Source: Bdellovibrionales bacterium
Lineage (GTDB): Bacteria; Bdellovibrionota; Bdellovibrionia; Bdellovibrionales; JAMPXM01
Length of the DNA: 64,000 bases
NCBI GenBank assembly: GCA_016713885.1
Contig: JADJOF010000005.1
Span: forward strand, 186,001 to 250,000
Direction of reading: 5' to 3'
Part shown: positions 1 through 9,398 of the stretch, one piece after another
Layout: every line of letters starts with the position of its first letter
How positions within the stretch are numbered: position 1 is the stretch's first letter
The notes under the pieces: generated by a model
Told to the model about the DNA's origin: nothing
Database searches by the model: none
What the model saw: only the letters and a program-made list of their open reading frames with translations
Translations under genes and position numbers: made by a program

Positions 1-230
1 CCCGTAACAATGAGATTTACTGATTATCCAGTCAATTGGCCGTGACGCCTTGCTTTGAGCAGCGACGGCAATCGGGTTGCCTAAACCGGTCGCGTTCGCG
101 CATTTGGGCAACTCGATGCCTTGTGTTCCGAATTACAACAGACAGCTCGGCGCCTGGCGCTATCTCAGTTTGAGGCTGTGGAAAACTCACAAACTCAATC
201 TTCTCTTTATGACCGAGGTCGAGCCTTCCG

Positions 231-1280
231 ATGAGGATGGAGGTTGGTTTATCTGCGGGGAAGAGATTGAGAAATCGACAGGTCTCGCGCATTCTTCGAA
301 TCCTTCATCATCTGGAGCTGAACACTCAAGGGCTCAGCGCTCGCGAGCTATTGAATAAGCTCCAGGCTGAGCATCACACGTGTAGCCGCGAGACGGTGTA
401 CCGAGACCTTAAAGCGATTGAGCAGGCATTCATTCCACTTGAGGTCGACGAATCGGTGGACCCTGCAAGGTACAGACTTTCAAAAGTGGCTCATGTCTCA
501 AGAGATGTGGCGTTTAGCTACATTGAGCTGCTTGCTCTGACGATCTCTCGTGAATCGATGCGTGTTTTCGATGGAACGACGCTCGAAGAAATTCTGACTC
601 CGCTATTTGATCGACTCGAAAAACTCCTGGGCCTAAAGGGCGAGCGAGCGATGAATGAGTTTTCAGAGTACTTGGGCTTTAAGCCGCGATCGTCTTTTGG
701 TATGAAAGTCCCACGCGAAGTCATCGATACTTTGCATCAGGCCTGTGCGGAAGGGCACGTGCTTGAGATCGACTATCTGGCCTCAAGCGGCGAGCGAGCA
801 GGTGAGGTTGCCACTCGTAGAGTTGGTCCAGAGATGCTCTATTTTGCAGACTCGGGAATGTACCTTATCGCCAAAGATCTTGCGACCACTCCGGGCCAGA
901 TGAAGACTTATGCTGTTTCCCGAATAAAGCGAGCCGTGATGCTCGATGACGCCTACGAGTCACAAGACTTCAACTTTGATCACTTTCAGCGGGACTCTCT
1001 TGCGGTTCTGAATCACGGCGATGTCGTTACGCTTGAGATTCAGATCAAGGAGCCGATGGCTTCTTATATTTCAGAGCGGCAGTGGCATCCAACGCAACGA
1101 TCGGTTCGCACATCGAATGGCATCAGACTATCGATGGAGGTTCGCATGAATGACGAGCTTGTTCGCTGGATACTGGGTCTAGGTGCCTGCGCTGAAGTCA
1201 TTTCTCCGCAGTCTCTTCGTGACCTGGTCGCTAAGGAAATTACCGAGCTCGCTGGCACCTATTCCAAGCGAGCAAGCTAA
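231..1280 (+). CDS. WYL-domain transcriptional regulator
   Basis: About 349 residues, the usual size for an HTH-WYL regulator. Residues ~15-75 form a DeoR-like winged helix (ARELLNKL then TVYRDLKAIEQ), followed by a helical linker, a WYL module beginning near LEIDYLAS (~residue 178) and a C-terminal WCX-like extension (MNDELVRWILGLG). WYL regulators bind DNA and sense nucleotide-type ligands, and many control defence loci. A close paralogue lies at 7567-8598 and a truncated one at 19648-19944. The first ATG is used; ATG 237 or a later TTG is possible, so the first dozen residues are uncertain. It precedes the HNH-HRDC gene by 20 bp on the same strand, so the two are probably co-transcribed. 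Confidence 0.85.
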   Translation: MRMEVGLSAGKRLRNRQVSRILRILHHLELNTQGLSARELLNKLQAEHHTCSRETVYRDLKAIEQAFIPLEVDESVDPARYRLSKVAHVSRDVAFSYIELLALTISRESMRVFDGTTLEEILTPLFDRLEKLLGLKGERAMNEFSEYLGFKPRSSFGMKVPREVIDTLHQACAEGHVLEIDYLASSGERAGEVATRRVGPEMLYFADSGMYLIAKDLATTPGQMKTYAVSRIKRAVMLDDAYESQDFNFDHFQRDSLAVLNHGDVVTLEIQIKEPMASYISERQWHPTQRSVRTSNGIRLSMEVRMNDELVRWILGLGACAEVISPQSLRDLVAKEITELAGTYSKRAS

Positions 1281-1300
1281 AAGCGGGTAAAGCGTTATAG

Positions 1301-2131
1301 ATGAAGAAACTTAAGTTTTTACTTATTCTATTTTCTCTAGCCGCGGTGCCGGCCACCGCTGTGCTGAAGCCTGAGGCGCTTTGGATTTCGCTTACAATCT
1401 TTGTTAGCGTGCTGTCTGTTTTGTTATTTGGTCGATTTGGTTCAGGTGGAAGGCACATCAACTCCTCCGGCTATGTCGTCTTAAGCCAATCAAGCGAACT
1501 CGAACATAGATACATTGCGAAGCAGATCCTTGGGCGCGAGCTTTTTAGAAACGAAGTGGTGCATCACATCAACGGTAAGAGGGCGGACAACAGGGTCTGG
1601 AACCTTTGCTTGATGGACGGACGAAAGCACGAGCACTTTCATGCGTGGCTCAGCTGGAAGAAGGAAAAGTCCAGAAAGTATCCTTCAATCCGTAGCCAGA
1701 AACGAACTCTGGTCGAAGAGTACGGCGGAATCCTGCTCGATGACGTACCTGCCTCTGTTCGGGTTCCGTCGATTGCGGCGAGCGTGAGTCATCCCTCTGT
1801 TGCAATACCTGAGAACGCGCCTGCTTCGATTCGTGATTTGAGTTTGGAAATCAAGCTCACCAAAGATCAAAGCCGACTCCTTTTTGTTGAGTTGAGAAAA
1901 GAGCGTAAGCGAATTTCAGAACTGAGAAAGATTCCGGCCTATATGGTATTTCACGACAGAGCGCTTCTTGAAATGTCGGAACGTGCGCCGGTCTCAAAAG
2001 ACGCAATGCTTGAGATTCAATCAGTCGATCGCGACAAATACGCCGACTATGGACCGAACTTCATAGAAGTCATTCGCAGATTCATGGCTGACCTTGAGTC
2101 AGCCCAGAACAAGCGGAATAGCACGGCATAG
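1301..2131 (+). CDS. membrane-anchored HNH nuclease with HRDC domain
   Basis: 276 residues. The N-terminus has two hydrophobic segments (about residues 5-20 and 27-43). Next is an HNH_3-type nuclease domain (GYVVLSQS, EHRYIAKQILGR, VVHHINGKRADNR, then a C-terminal His cluster KHEHFHAW). After a Pro/Ser-rich linker comes an HRDC-like domain (LRKERKRISELRKIPAYMVF, with FIEVIRRFM near the end), a nucleic-acid-binding module usually found in RecQ helicases and RNase D. HNH_3 nucleases are common in homing endonucleases and phage proteins; joining one to HRDC behind a membrane anchor is unusual. It lies 20 bp downstream of the WYL regulator. The domain calls rest on motifs I recognise; the biological role is inference. 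Confidence 0.75.
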   Translation: MKKLKFLLILFSLAAVPATAVLKPEALWISLTIFVSVLSVLLFGRFGSGGRHINSSGYVVLSQSSELEHRYIAKQILGRELFRNEVVHHINGKRADNRVWNLCLMDGRKHEHFHAWLSWKKEKSRKYPSIRSQKRTLVEEYGGILLDDVPASVRVPSIAASVSHPSVAIPENAPASIRDLSLEIKLTKDQSRLLFVELRKERKRISELRKIPAYMVFHDRALLEMSERAPVSKDAMLEIQSVDRDKYADYGPNFIEVIRRFMADLESAQNKRNSTA

Positions 2132-2219
2132 ATTTGGTCTTTGAAAGAATCTACCGCTTGGATCTCGTAAAACTTGCCGTAGTCTTCATTTCGTTAGTCG
2201 TGACCGGTTCTCTCATCGA

Positions 2220-3452
2220 CTAAAACGCATACCGACCACCGAGCTTCAGTGTGTTTTGAGAAAGCGCATCGTCATATTCAATGCCATTGGATTTTACTTT
2301 TGAGTTCGCGCCGCCAGTTGCTTCGATGTCCAGCATCAGCATGAACCTATCTGGGACGAGAGTCGCCCGTGCGCCGATTCCGAATTTTGTGTAAGAAAAG
2401 GCACTCACAACTGTGTTCGGATTCGTCCCAGTCTTGCTTTCTAGAGCCCCAAGTGCGCTCCATCCGACGCCGAAATTTAGTGCAAACAAGGATGAGAGTT
2501 TTGCCTGCAAGACTCCGGAGATATTAAGCGTGTCGCCTCCGGTTGTTTCCGTCGCAGCTCCAGTTGTCGCATCCGTACGTGTTCGCTTGTCTCTGAACAT
2601 AAATGCAGAGCTAATTTGAGCTCCGATGTGCGCAGTCTCATAAACGAGTCGCCCGATGATGACGGCTGAATGGCCACCGACTCCGTTGGTACCATTCGAG
2701 GTGGCCGTCGCGCTCTTCGCCTCAATGACGGACGGTTGAATCGTGAGTCCAATGAATGCGTTGATCGGATCGGCTCCCTGTCTTAGGGCGCGGTACTCAA
2801 GGCCAAGAATTGGATCGTACAATCCAATATCGGTTGTCGTCGTTCGTGTGCCATTGAGTGATGAGGCCGGGCCATAGGTATAGTTCGATTGGTCAGAAAT
2901 GGTTTGTTCGACCTGGATGCCTATGGAAAGGTCGTTTGTTATTCCATGGGCGAGAAGCATCTGCGCTGAAGTCGCGGTGGATGTTGAGGCGACGTTTGTA
3001 GAGCTCCCCTGGCTCACGGTTTCGTTTGTCGATGACCGTCCTATGGAAATATCAACAAATGAAGTCCCTGCCCGCGGGAGAAAGCTGAGGTCCGTGAGCT
3101 GAATGAGAAGTGGAGAAGAGGAGGCGATGGCTTTTTCTTCAGCAGGTGGAGCCTCGGGAGTAAGCAAAGAACGTTCGAGAGTCATGCCAGATCGTATGAG
3201 GTCGCGCTGGCCACACCCGCGAGAATTCAGCGTTACAATCGATGACTGAACACTAGTGACCTTTAAAACGCACTGTTTTCCGCCATCAAAGGTCGCGATG
3301 TATTCATCACCAGCTGCCACCTCATCTGAAACTATCCGTTCAGCGGCGATTCGGTAGGTGTCGCTTGAAACCTGTCTGACTTTTAGCTGTTCTGAGCCCT
3401 CTGCTGCGTTCACGGAAAAAATGAGAGCGGAGACGGCAAAGGCGTACTTCAT
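2220..3452 (-). CDS. outer-membrane beta-barrel protein
   Basis: 410 residues with a Sec signal peptide (MKYAFAVSALIFSVNAAEG). Residues ~20-100 form a soluble, possibly ligand- or peptidoglycan-facing region containing two cysteines. From ~115 to the end the sequence alternates amphipathic strands and Thr/Ser/Gly-rich loops, and it finishes in GGRYAF, a classic C-terminal aromatic barrel signature. It is likely an outer-membrane porin or transporter of unknown substrate. It sits 13 bp downstream of the XRE-type gene on the same strand and is probably co-transcribed with it. Family not identified. Confidence 0.75.
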   Translation of the reverse strand: MKYAFAVSALIFSVNAAEGSEQLKVRQVSSDTYRIAAERIVSDEVAAGDEYIATFDGGKQCVLKVTSVQSSIVTLNSRGCGQRDLIRSGMTLERSLLTPEAPPAEEKAIASSSPLLIQLTDLSFLPRAGTSFVDISIGRSSTNETVSQGSSTNVASTSTATSAQMLLAHGITNDLSIGIQVEQTISDQSNYTYGPASSLNGTRTTTTDIGLYDPILGLEYRALRQGADPINAFIGLTIQPSVIEAKSATATSNGTNGVGGHSAVIIGRLVYETAHIGAQISSAFMFRDKRTRTDATTGAATETTGGDTLNISGVLQAKLSSLFALNFGVGWSALGALESKTGTNPNTVVSAFSYTKFGIGARATLVPDRFMLMLDIEATGGANSKVKSNGIEYDDALSQNTLKLGGRYAF

Positions 3453-3465
3453 GCGGCATGTTCCT

Positions 3466-3768
3466 TTACTTTGTTTTGAACTCGGGTTTTCGATTGCTGA
3501 CCGGACGGAGAATCACTTCATACTTTCCGCTCATAAGAAGATCCGGAAGATCTGACGTGTCGATTCGAACTTCGGTGCCAAACACAAGCCGATCAATTGT
3601 GACATTGAAGAAGTCAGCTACGGCTTTCACCTGATTCAGGTTGCGCGGAGGTTGTCCAGACAGCCAATTGTGGAGCGTATTGACGGGAACAGACGTGTGT
3701 TTTGAAAGTTCGATCACCGTCATGTCGTGATGACGAATGAGCTGTCTAAGGCATTTGGCTAACTGCAT
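3466..3768 (-). CDS. XRE-family HTH regulator
   Basis: 100 residues. Residues 8-60 are a Cro/CI-type helix-turn-helix (TVIELSKHTSVPVNTLHNWL, then AVADFFNVTIDRLVFG). The C-terminal 40 residues are polar and unrecognised. It is the first gene of a two-gene leftward unit with the outer-membrane protein, so it plausibly regulates that gene. Confidence 0.8.
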   Translation of the reverse strand: MQLAKCLRQLIRHHDMTVIELSKHTSVPVNTLHNWLSGQPPRNLNQVKAVADFFNVTIDRLVFGTEVRIDTSDLPDLLMSGKYEVILRPVSNRKPEFKTK

Positions 3769-3936
3769 GACACCATCTTAGGAAAAGAGAATTCAAACGC
3801 CGCCCTCAATACGCCAGCAGGTGAGTAAAACACCTGATGAGAGACAGCACTTCAGATATTGTCGGCGATGGTCGTGTCAGCAGAGGCCACGGCGCGCGCA
3901 GTTAACAATTGCTCCACAATCAGTATTGATGATTGG

Positions 3937-4455
3937 TCACCACGAGCTGAGAGTGAGTGTCGTGACAGTTTCATCTGTCGCTTCGATCACACCGTCTCCG
4001 TCCGTGTCGACCATTACTCCAACTGCCTCTGGGCTTTTTTCATATACAAGGTACAGGTTTTTGTATCCTGCTCCACGTGCAACAAACTGGCTGAGTCTGA
4101 TATACGCGGCAGTCGTGGTTGATGGAATTATGAGCGAAGCCGTGTTGGTGTCAGTGTCGACATCACCTGCAACGCCGTATGCGAAGAGAAAGCTTCCCAT
4201 TATGATTATGCTGCCGTCCGAGTACTTTACGACTTGGCCACCGTTAAAATAGCAGGCCTCGTTGGCGTACTGTGTACAAATGTCAGTCGCATACGATGAT
4301 ATTATCCTATTCGACGTCACTGATAAGTCGGACGGGTCCGTTGGAGAATCGGCTGGTGGTGTGGCGCTAGCGGCACTTCCGCCTCCTCCTCCGCCTGAGC
4401 ATCCGGCTAAATAGAAAAATAGAATTCCAGTTAAAAGTTTTGAGATTTGCTTCAC
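3937..4455 (-). CDS. lipoprotein, function unknown
   Basis: A GTG start at 4455 is preferred over the upstream ATG because AGAGG lies 6 nt before it and translation then begins with a compact lipoprotein signal (MKQISKLLTGILFFYLAGC). The lipobox LAGC is followed by a Gly run and a Pro/Ser/Thr linker. The mature part carries a calcium-loop-like DTDGDGVIEATDE near the C-terminus and two cysteines. Likely an envelope-anchored protein; no family recognised. Confidence 0.65.
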   Translation of the reverse strand: MKQISKLLTGILFFYLAGCSGGGGGGSAASATPPADSPTDPSDLSVTSNRIISSYATDICTQYANEACYFNGGQVVKYSDGSIIIMGSFLFAYGVAGDVDTDTNTASLIIPSTTTAAYIRLSQFVARGAGYKNLYLVYEKSPEAVGVMVDTDGDGVIEATDETVTTLTLSSW

Positions 4456-4636
4456 GTTGTACCTCTTTTCGTTAGCTTCCGATCGGCCTTCGATCTTCAA
4501 TTCTGATTAAGAAACCCTTCTGCGGTATTAGAACCACCGCAAGAAAGATATCGGGCTCGACGATAGTCGATTCTGAATTTGAGAAGATGAGATGTAGTTA
4601 CAGGCGTTGGTGGCGAATTCTTCTTGCCCATAACCT

Positions 4637-5284
4637 CTATGGTCCGCCTAAGATCTCTTCGATTTCGTTCCTGTTTGGATCATTTGGAATTGCATTTCGC
4701 CATGCTTGAACGCATTCGAAGAGTAGGTCAGCGCGCTCCATACGAGCGGCAATAGCGCAGCGACTTCGGTGAGCGAGACTTAGACTGGGATCGATTTCGA
4801 TGGCTTTTTTATACTGGGCTATAGCGCGAGCGTGCTTCTTATGGAGATCAAGCGCATGTCCTTTTGTCATGTGACATGAGGCCGATCGTGGATCAGACTT
4901 TAGGCATCGATCTGCGAAGATCACCGCCCGCGAGAGGTCTCCAAGTTGCGAGTGAAGTTTTGCCGCGCCAAGAAGAGTGACTGGGGCTTTGGGGTTGATG
5001 GAAAGCGCTTTTCCGAAAGACTGCTCCGCAAGTTTGAGCTCTCCGCTTTTGAGAAATGCTGATCCTAGATTCGAATGAGCTTGATAGAGCTTAGGGTCTT
5101 TTTCGATCGCACTCTTATATAGTCGAATCGCCTCGTGGACTTTTTCTGAATTGCTAGCTCCAATCCCAAGATTGTAGTCCTCGACAGCCGTAGTTTCTTT
5201 TGGCGAATTCATCTCATTGGATAATGCGTCCGCTGGGAGTGAAAGTACAAGCTGAAGAGATATAAGTACTCTAGTTAGCGACAT
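4637..5284 (-). CDS. secreted TPR protein (paralogue of 11231-11911)
   Basis: 215 residues from ATG 5284, chosen because AAAGG precedes it and it opens a signal peptide (MSLTRVLISLQLVLSLPADA). At least four tetratricopeptide repeats follow (AIRLYKSAIEKDPKLYQAHS, then LKLAEQSFGKALSINPKAP and similar). It resembles the 11231 protein in length, repeat order and C-terminal tail, and like it follows a PEGA-domain gene. Probably a periplasmic scaffold for the PEGA protein. Confidence 0.75.
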   Translation of the reverse strand: MSLTRVLISLQLVLSLPADALSNEMNSPKETTAVEDYNLGIGASNSEKVHEAIRLYKSAIEKDPKLYQAHSNLGSAFLKSGELKLAEQSFGKALSINPKAPVTLLGAAKLHSQLGDLSRAVIFADRCLKSDPRSASCHMTKGHALDLHKKHARAIAQYKKAIEIDPSLSLAHRSRCAIAARMERADLLFECVQAWRNAIPNDPNRNEIEEILGGP

Positions 5285-5339
5285 GGTATTCACCTTTCCT
5301 TTGTTTAAGTCGTTCAAAATTCGCTTCCAATTCCAAAGT

Positions 5340-6119
5340 TCAACCTGATCGATGAACCACCTCTGACAAGTGTCGAGTCCGAGGATGATTCTGCCGGGCA
5401 GATCTCAAGAAAACCAATCTCCCGCTGCCGCCTGTTTTGAATTCGAATAGATGGGCTTTTGCTAAGACAGTGCTGATCTTTCCGATTTGAATTTTTTCTG
5501 CTCCAACGTCAAACATGAATGCAGAGACCGACGACTGACTGATTTCAAACAAAGGTTTGGCAGGTGCCTTTGTCGCAGGCGCTGGAGCAGACCGTTCGGT
5601 AACTCCATCAGAACTAAATTCGCGAATGTCCGGAACTGACGTGGGGCTCCTCAGCTCTTCATGAAAGCTGACAATGTTGAGTTTTCCAGGAAGAACGGTT
5701 GTTTTTCGGCAGCAGCTTTCGCCACAGTTTGTCGATTTCGCTTGCTCCTTCGAAAAGCAGGCAAAACAAACCTTGTACTCGCCCGGATCAACCTGGACTT
5801 GTTTCCCGCGCTCCAGTGTTGTTGTTCGGAAACTCTTTGAAATCGAGTAACTTCCTGCGATGTCTGGCCCAACAACCTGAACATAGGTTTGCCGGTATTG
5901 GAGGGCAAATCGGAGTGATTGGCGAAATGGAGATCTCGCTACTGTAATTCTTTGCTCACGAGAAATCGTGTCTGGGTGTTCGATACTGAGGTCGAGTGTC
6001 TGCCCAGCAAGAGTATCGAAGATGAGAGGAGTCATCCCGACTCTTGTACCATTGATTCGAACAATCGCCGACTGCGGGACAGATTCGATCTGTAGTTTAA
6101 CTGCGGCCCAGACGATCAC
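5340..6119 (-). CDS. truncated PEGA-domain protein (paralogue of 9399-11207)
   Basis: 259 residues from a GTG start with GAGG just upstream. It aligns by eye with the second half of the 9399-11207 product: one PEGA domain (AIVRINGTRVGMTPLIF) and a Cys-rich segment (YKVCFACFSKE, CGESCCRK) followed by LNIVSFHEELRSPTSV. It lacks the signal peptide, the N-terminal region, the first PEGA domain and the C-terminal barrel of the paralogue. It is therefore probably a decayed duplicate, although the shortened frame remains open. It lies 55 bp upstream of the TPR gene at 4637-5284. Confidence 0.65.
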   Translation of the reverse strand: MIVWAAVKLQIESVPQSAIVRINGTRVGMTPLIFDTLAGQTLDLSIEHPDTISREQRITVARSPFRQSLRFALQYRQTYVQVVGPDIAGSYSISKSFRTTTLERGKQVQVDPGEYKVCFACFSKEQAKSTNCGESCCRKTTVLPGKLNIVSFHEELRSPTSVPDIREFSSDGVTERSAPAPATKAPAKPLFEISQSSVSAFMFDVGAEKIQIGKISTVLAKAHLFEFKTGGSGRLVFLRSARQNHPRTRHLSEVVHRSG

Positions 6120-6173
6120 CTCGCCGATTTTTTGAAATGGTGCGAGCGCGGCGGCACAACGGCAAAAAATAAA

Positions 6174-6323
6174 TCAATCGCATGATGTTTTGTCGAGCAC
6201 AGATTTTGCCAATACTGGGGATTCCAAATTCATCGGTAGTATATTAAAACCTGTATTCGCGAGTGCTTCTAAATCCGGATTGCGACATTCTTTGGATACG
6301 TGAATTGACTCGAACTCGTTCAT
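6174..6323 (-). CDS. possible small protein (49 aa)
   Basis: An ATG at 6323 lies one base after the stop of the upstream gene (TAAGATG), suggesting translational coupling, and the frame stays open for 49 codons. There are no recognisable motifs. It could be chance. Confidence 0.25.
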   Translation of the reverse strand: MNEFESIHVSKECRNPDLEALANTGFNILPMNLESPVLAKSVLDKTSCD

Positions 6324-6324
6324 C

Positions 6325-7450
6325 TTAGGACCTTTGAATCTTTGCAAGGTGGCCAGACCAGTATCGAAAATCAAAGGGGCGCGAGTTGCGGCATCGCCGC
6401 AAGTGCCCAAGGGCTTTTTTGAGTACGGCTTGGAGCGCTGGAACGGGCGGGGTTTCTAAGATCAACTCGAGCACATCGGGATCATTTGGCATTAGTTCGA
6501 GAAAACATTCAAATGTCGTAGCGGCCTGCACCCCAGCGTCGTGCTTTGCGTGCCATTGAGCAAGTCGAAGATGCGTCTCTTGATTCAGCGCTCCGTGTGT
6601 TTTGATTTTGAGAGCGAGTGCCGTGACCTGTTCACTGCTAGCGGAATCTGATTCCAAGAGGCCGGCGAGTTGGCTGGCCATCTGTCGGCATATGATTAAT
6701 TGGCTGTTCAGGTACTCGATTCGATACGGATTGTGCGCACGCAACTTTATGATTAACGAGAGTGCTTCATCAAGTCGGGCCATCGAACTCAGTGAAATCG
6801 CCCGCAGATAGAGAGCCCGAGTTGAAAGCGAATCGATCGAATCGCGTTCGGCGATTTCGTTCGTGGCATCGATTATTTCTTGGAATTCGGAAAGACTCAA
6901 TTGGTGGCTGAGTTTACCAATTAGGCTAACGGCGGCGACAACATCGCACGGATTTAGCGTCTCGCCACTATCGGGTCTGGCACGCTCCGAGGTTTCTCGT
7001 TCAGTTTTGTCGTCGATTGTTTCGAGTTCTTGCAAAAAAAGCAGATTTGGGACCAAGGTTCTTAGTGCCGGCAAAATCTGTCTTGCGCGGTCGATTTGCA
7101 TCGTCTGAAAGAAGTGATTCGCTACAAAGAGGTAGCCCTCAAGTCCAATTTCGCCGCGTTCGCGCAAAAAACAAGTGATTGCCGGACTCCTGAAACTGAA
7201 TTGACCTTAGAAGATGCGACTCAACAGAGGCTAAGTCTTCGGGCAACTGTGAAAGTGTCCTCGCGAGGGCTTCGACGTGGCGAGATGAATGCAAATCGCT
7301 TTGATTGTGATGGCGGCAGAGCAGCGTGAGATCGGTAGCAACTTTGCGCTGAACATCCCGAGGGGTTAGCTGCTCGAAGTTCGCTATCGCCTTATTGAGG
7401 ACCTTGTCGAGTGTCTTCTCGAATGGCGTTTCTGGTTCGCTCCGTGACAT
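6325..7450 (-). pseudogene. TPR-like secretion-chaperone-like protein, frame broken at an A/T run
   Basis: Two overlapping frames make one protein. The 5' part starts at 7450 (MSRSEPETPFEKTLDKVLNK) and the 3' part ends at 6325. The frame changes at a six-base run at 7166-7171; with five bases the reading runs NHLFLRERGEIGLEG without a break, giving about 374 residues. The helical repeat pattern resembles TPR proteins of the SycD/LcrH type, with the second half rich in paired helices. Homopolymer sequencing error is as likely as real inactivation. Function unknown. Confidence 0.6.
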
Positions 7451-7566
7451 CTATTGCCTCCCCGTTGATGATCTATCGTTACGCGGGAGGTGGGCATCTG
7501 GGGTCCCATGCAAAAGTTCGCTCTGGAAACGTCTGAGTGTGAGACGACGTAAGTTCTGATATAGGA

Positions 7567-8598
7567 TCAGGCTGTTTTTTTCGATTTGTGCGGAGTCTTT
7601 CTTGCTACGATCTCGCTGGCCATCTCACAAACGCGATCGGTGAGTGCGCTGGGTCTTACGACCTCAGCGCTGGGTCCGAGACCCAAAACCCATCTTGCGA
7701 GTTCGTCGTTAAGTCGCACCCGAAGTCGAAGTTCAATTCCGTCTGGCTGCCGCGTGATCGACTGTGACTCGTGCCAGCGGCGTTCGCTGATGTACGATGC
7801 AATCGGTTCACGAACATGAATCACGATGTCTTCGACCTCTCCTAAGCGAAGGACGCCGATACCGTCGCGAAGAAATTCAGTCACGCTAAAATTCTTTGAG
7901 ACATAATGCTCGGTGAGCATCGTTGCCGAGCGAATGCGCCCAAGCGCAAAGAGCTTGTGAATCCCGTCCGAGTCCAGGGCGACGAGGTAGGCCCCAGCAT
8001 CAGCGAAGTAAATCGCCTCCGGGCCAACAATGCGTGCTGGTCCAGGCTCCTTTCCTCTGTATTCGATACTAAGCATGTGTCCTTCAGCGCAAGCTTGATG
8101 GACCGTCTCCATGACTTCGGCCGGAACACCCGCAGCCCATGACGGCTCTGGTTTGATGCCGACATGACGTTTTAACTCGCGAAGTCCTTCGTGGGCTTTG
8201 GGGCCAAGAACTTCTTCGAGGCGCGAGAAGAAAGTTCGAAGATTGTTATAGAGCGGGCTTCCTCGCTGCGATTCAAAGGTTTCGCGAGCGAGGTAGAGTG
8301 CCAGTAACTCCTCATATGAGAACGCGATGGCCTTTGAGATTTTCGCAATCGGCGCAAGCTTAAAGACGCCGTCGTCCGAATGGTCGATTGGAAAACCAGA
8401 TTGCTCGATCACTTCGAGATCGCGCCGAACAGTCTTCGTGTGAATTTCAATACCTTCATCCTGCTTCAGGCGATCCGCAATTTCGCGCACGCTCAATCCG
8501 CGAGGATTGAGCTCAAGAAGTCGCATCACACGAAGCGTTCGATGAAGAGTATCCCCACGTGCCATCGTTCTTCTAATCGGACATTTAACCTTGTTCAT
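7567..8598 (-). CDS. WYL-domain transcriptional regulator
   Basis: 343 residues. DeoR-like HTH at residues ~12-75 (GLSVREIADRLKQDEG, TVRRDLEVIEQSGF), helical linker, WYL module near LSIEYRGKEPG and a C-terminal WCX-like region (LNDELARWVLGLGPSAEVV). It matches the 231-1280 product along its length, and its first 40 residues match the truncated copy at 19648-19944. Homology with the other two copies begins at MARGDTLHRTL, so translation may start at 8565. It sits between two duplicated PEGA/TPR gene pairs; target unknown. Confidence 0.85.
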   Translation of the reverse strand: MNKVKCPIRRTMARGDTLHRTLRVMRLLELNPRGLSVREIADRLKQDEGIEIHTKTVRRDLEVIEQSGFPIDHSDDGVFKLAPIAKISKAIAFSYEELLALYLARETFESQRGSPLYNNLRTFFSRLEEVLGPKAHEGLRELKRHVGIKPEPSWAAGVPAEVMETVHQACAEGHMLSIEYRGKEPGPARIVGPEAIYFADAGAYLVALDSDGIHKLFALGRIRSATMLTEHYVSKNFSVTEFLRDGIGVLRLGEVEDIVIHVREPIASYISERRWHESQSITRQPDGIELRLRVRLNDELARWVLGLGPSAEVVRPSALTDRVCEMASEIVARKTPHKSKKTA

Positions 8599-8629
8599 AA
8601 AGCATTTCGTCCTATTGTCTCATTGTGAT

Positions 8630-9256
8630 TCACTGTTGTTCATCTTTCTGGGCGAAGTCTTTTTGCCGAGCATTCAGGATGGCTTGGATCTCTGGACGCT
8701 GATCGGCGAGAGAGCGTGTCAGCCCTTGCTTAGCGCGCATGAAATCACCGAGAGAAATTCTTGCACGTGCAAAGCAGTCAACACGCTCGGCGCCGTTCAC
8801 AAGTGCGCGCTCATAAAATCGATCGGTCAAACGCAAGCCATCGATCTGCGCCTTTGCTTCGACCAAGAGCGAATCGAGAACCGCTGGTTCAAGTTGTTCA
8901 GACATACCTTCAGCCATTTGCAGCAGTTCGGATTTCACGCGGTGACTGATCTCTTGCGCCATGCGGACTTGAATATCGGCCTCGGCCAGCCGGTAACATG
9001 TCGAAAGACGGCTTGAGGCCTGGCCCGAAAAGATTCCGGTGAAAAACAGGTTCGAGTCTTTCTCTTCGAATATCGTCGTGGTTTGAAGCCAATCAGGACG
9101 TGCCGTTGTTCCCATGGAATTCTCAATGACCACTCGTCTTGAGAGTGATTCTTGGACGGCGCTGTCTCTTGTCTTTAAACTGCTACAGCCCATCGTCAAT
9201 AAAACCAAAGATGCGGCGGCGATTCGGATCGATACGTTCTGCTGTGTGCTGTTCAC
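8630..9256 (-). CDS. LPP20-like lipoprotein
   Basis: The GTG start at 9256 has a strong AAGGAGG five bases upstream. Product ~208 residues with a lipoprotein signal ending LLTMGC, a domain resembling LPP20/FlgP-type outer-membrane lipoproteins (FFTGIFSGQASSRLSTCYRLA, AQEISHRVKSELLQMAEG), and a charged C-terminus. Divergent from the PEGA protein at 9399, whose N-terminal region has a similar fold pattern, so the two may work at the same envelope site. Confidence 0.65.
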   Translation of the reverse strand: MNSTQQNVSIRIAAASLVLLTMGCSSLKTRDSAVQESLSRRVVIENSMGTTARPDWLQTTTIFEEKDSNLFFTGIFSGQASSRLSTCYRLAEADIQVRMAQEISHRVKSELLQMAEGMSEQLEPAVLDSLLVEAKAQIDGLRLTDRFYERALVNGAERVDCFARARISLGDFMRAKQGLTRSLADQRPEIQAILNARQKDFAQKDEQQ

Positions 9257-9398
9257 GGGGACCTCCTTCAAGGTTGAATCAAGGATCGGCTGAGGGGAGG
9301 ACAGCTGGGGTCCTTAAAACCCATCGTCTCATCAAGAGATTTGAATGCTGAATATTGCAGGGACCCGACTTGTCTATGGCGCGGGTGATCCTAACTAC

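Noticed and set aside
32..292. Leftward frame at the left edge
   Set aside because: Overlaps the start of the WYL gene and has no recognisable motif or ribosome site.
7166..7171. Programmed frameshift in the 6325-7450 gene
   Set aside because: The change needed is +1 in a plain T run without a slippery heptamer, so a simple indel is more economical.
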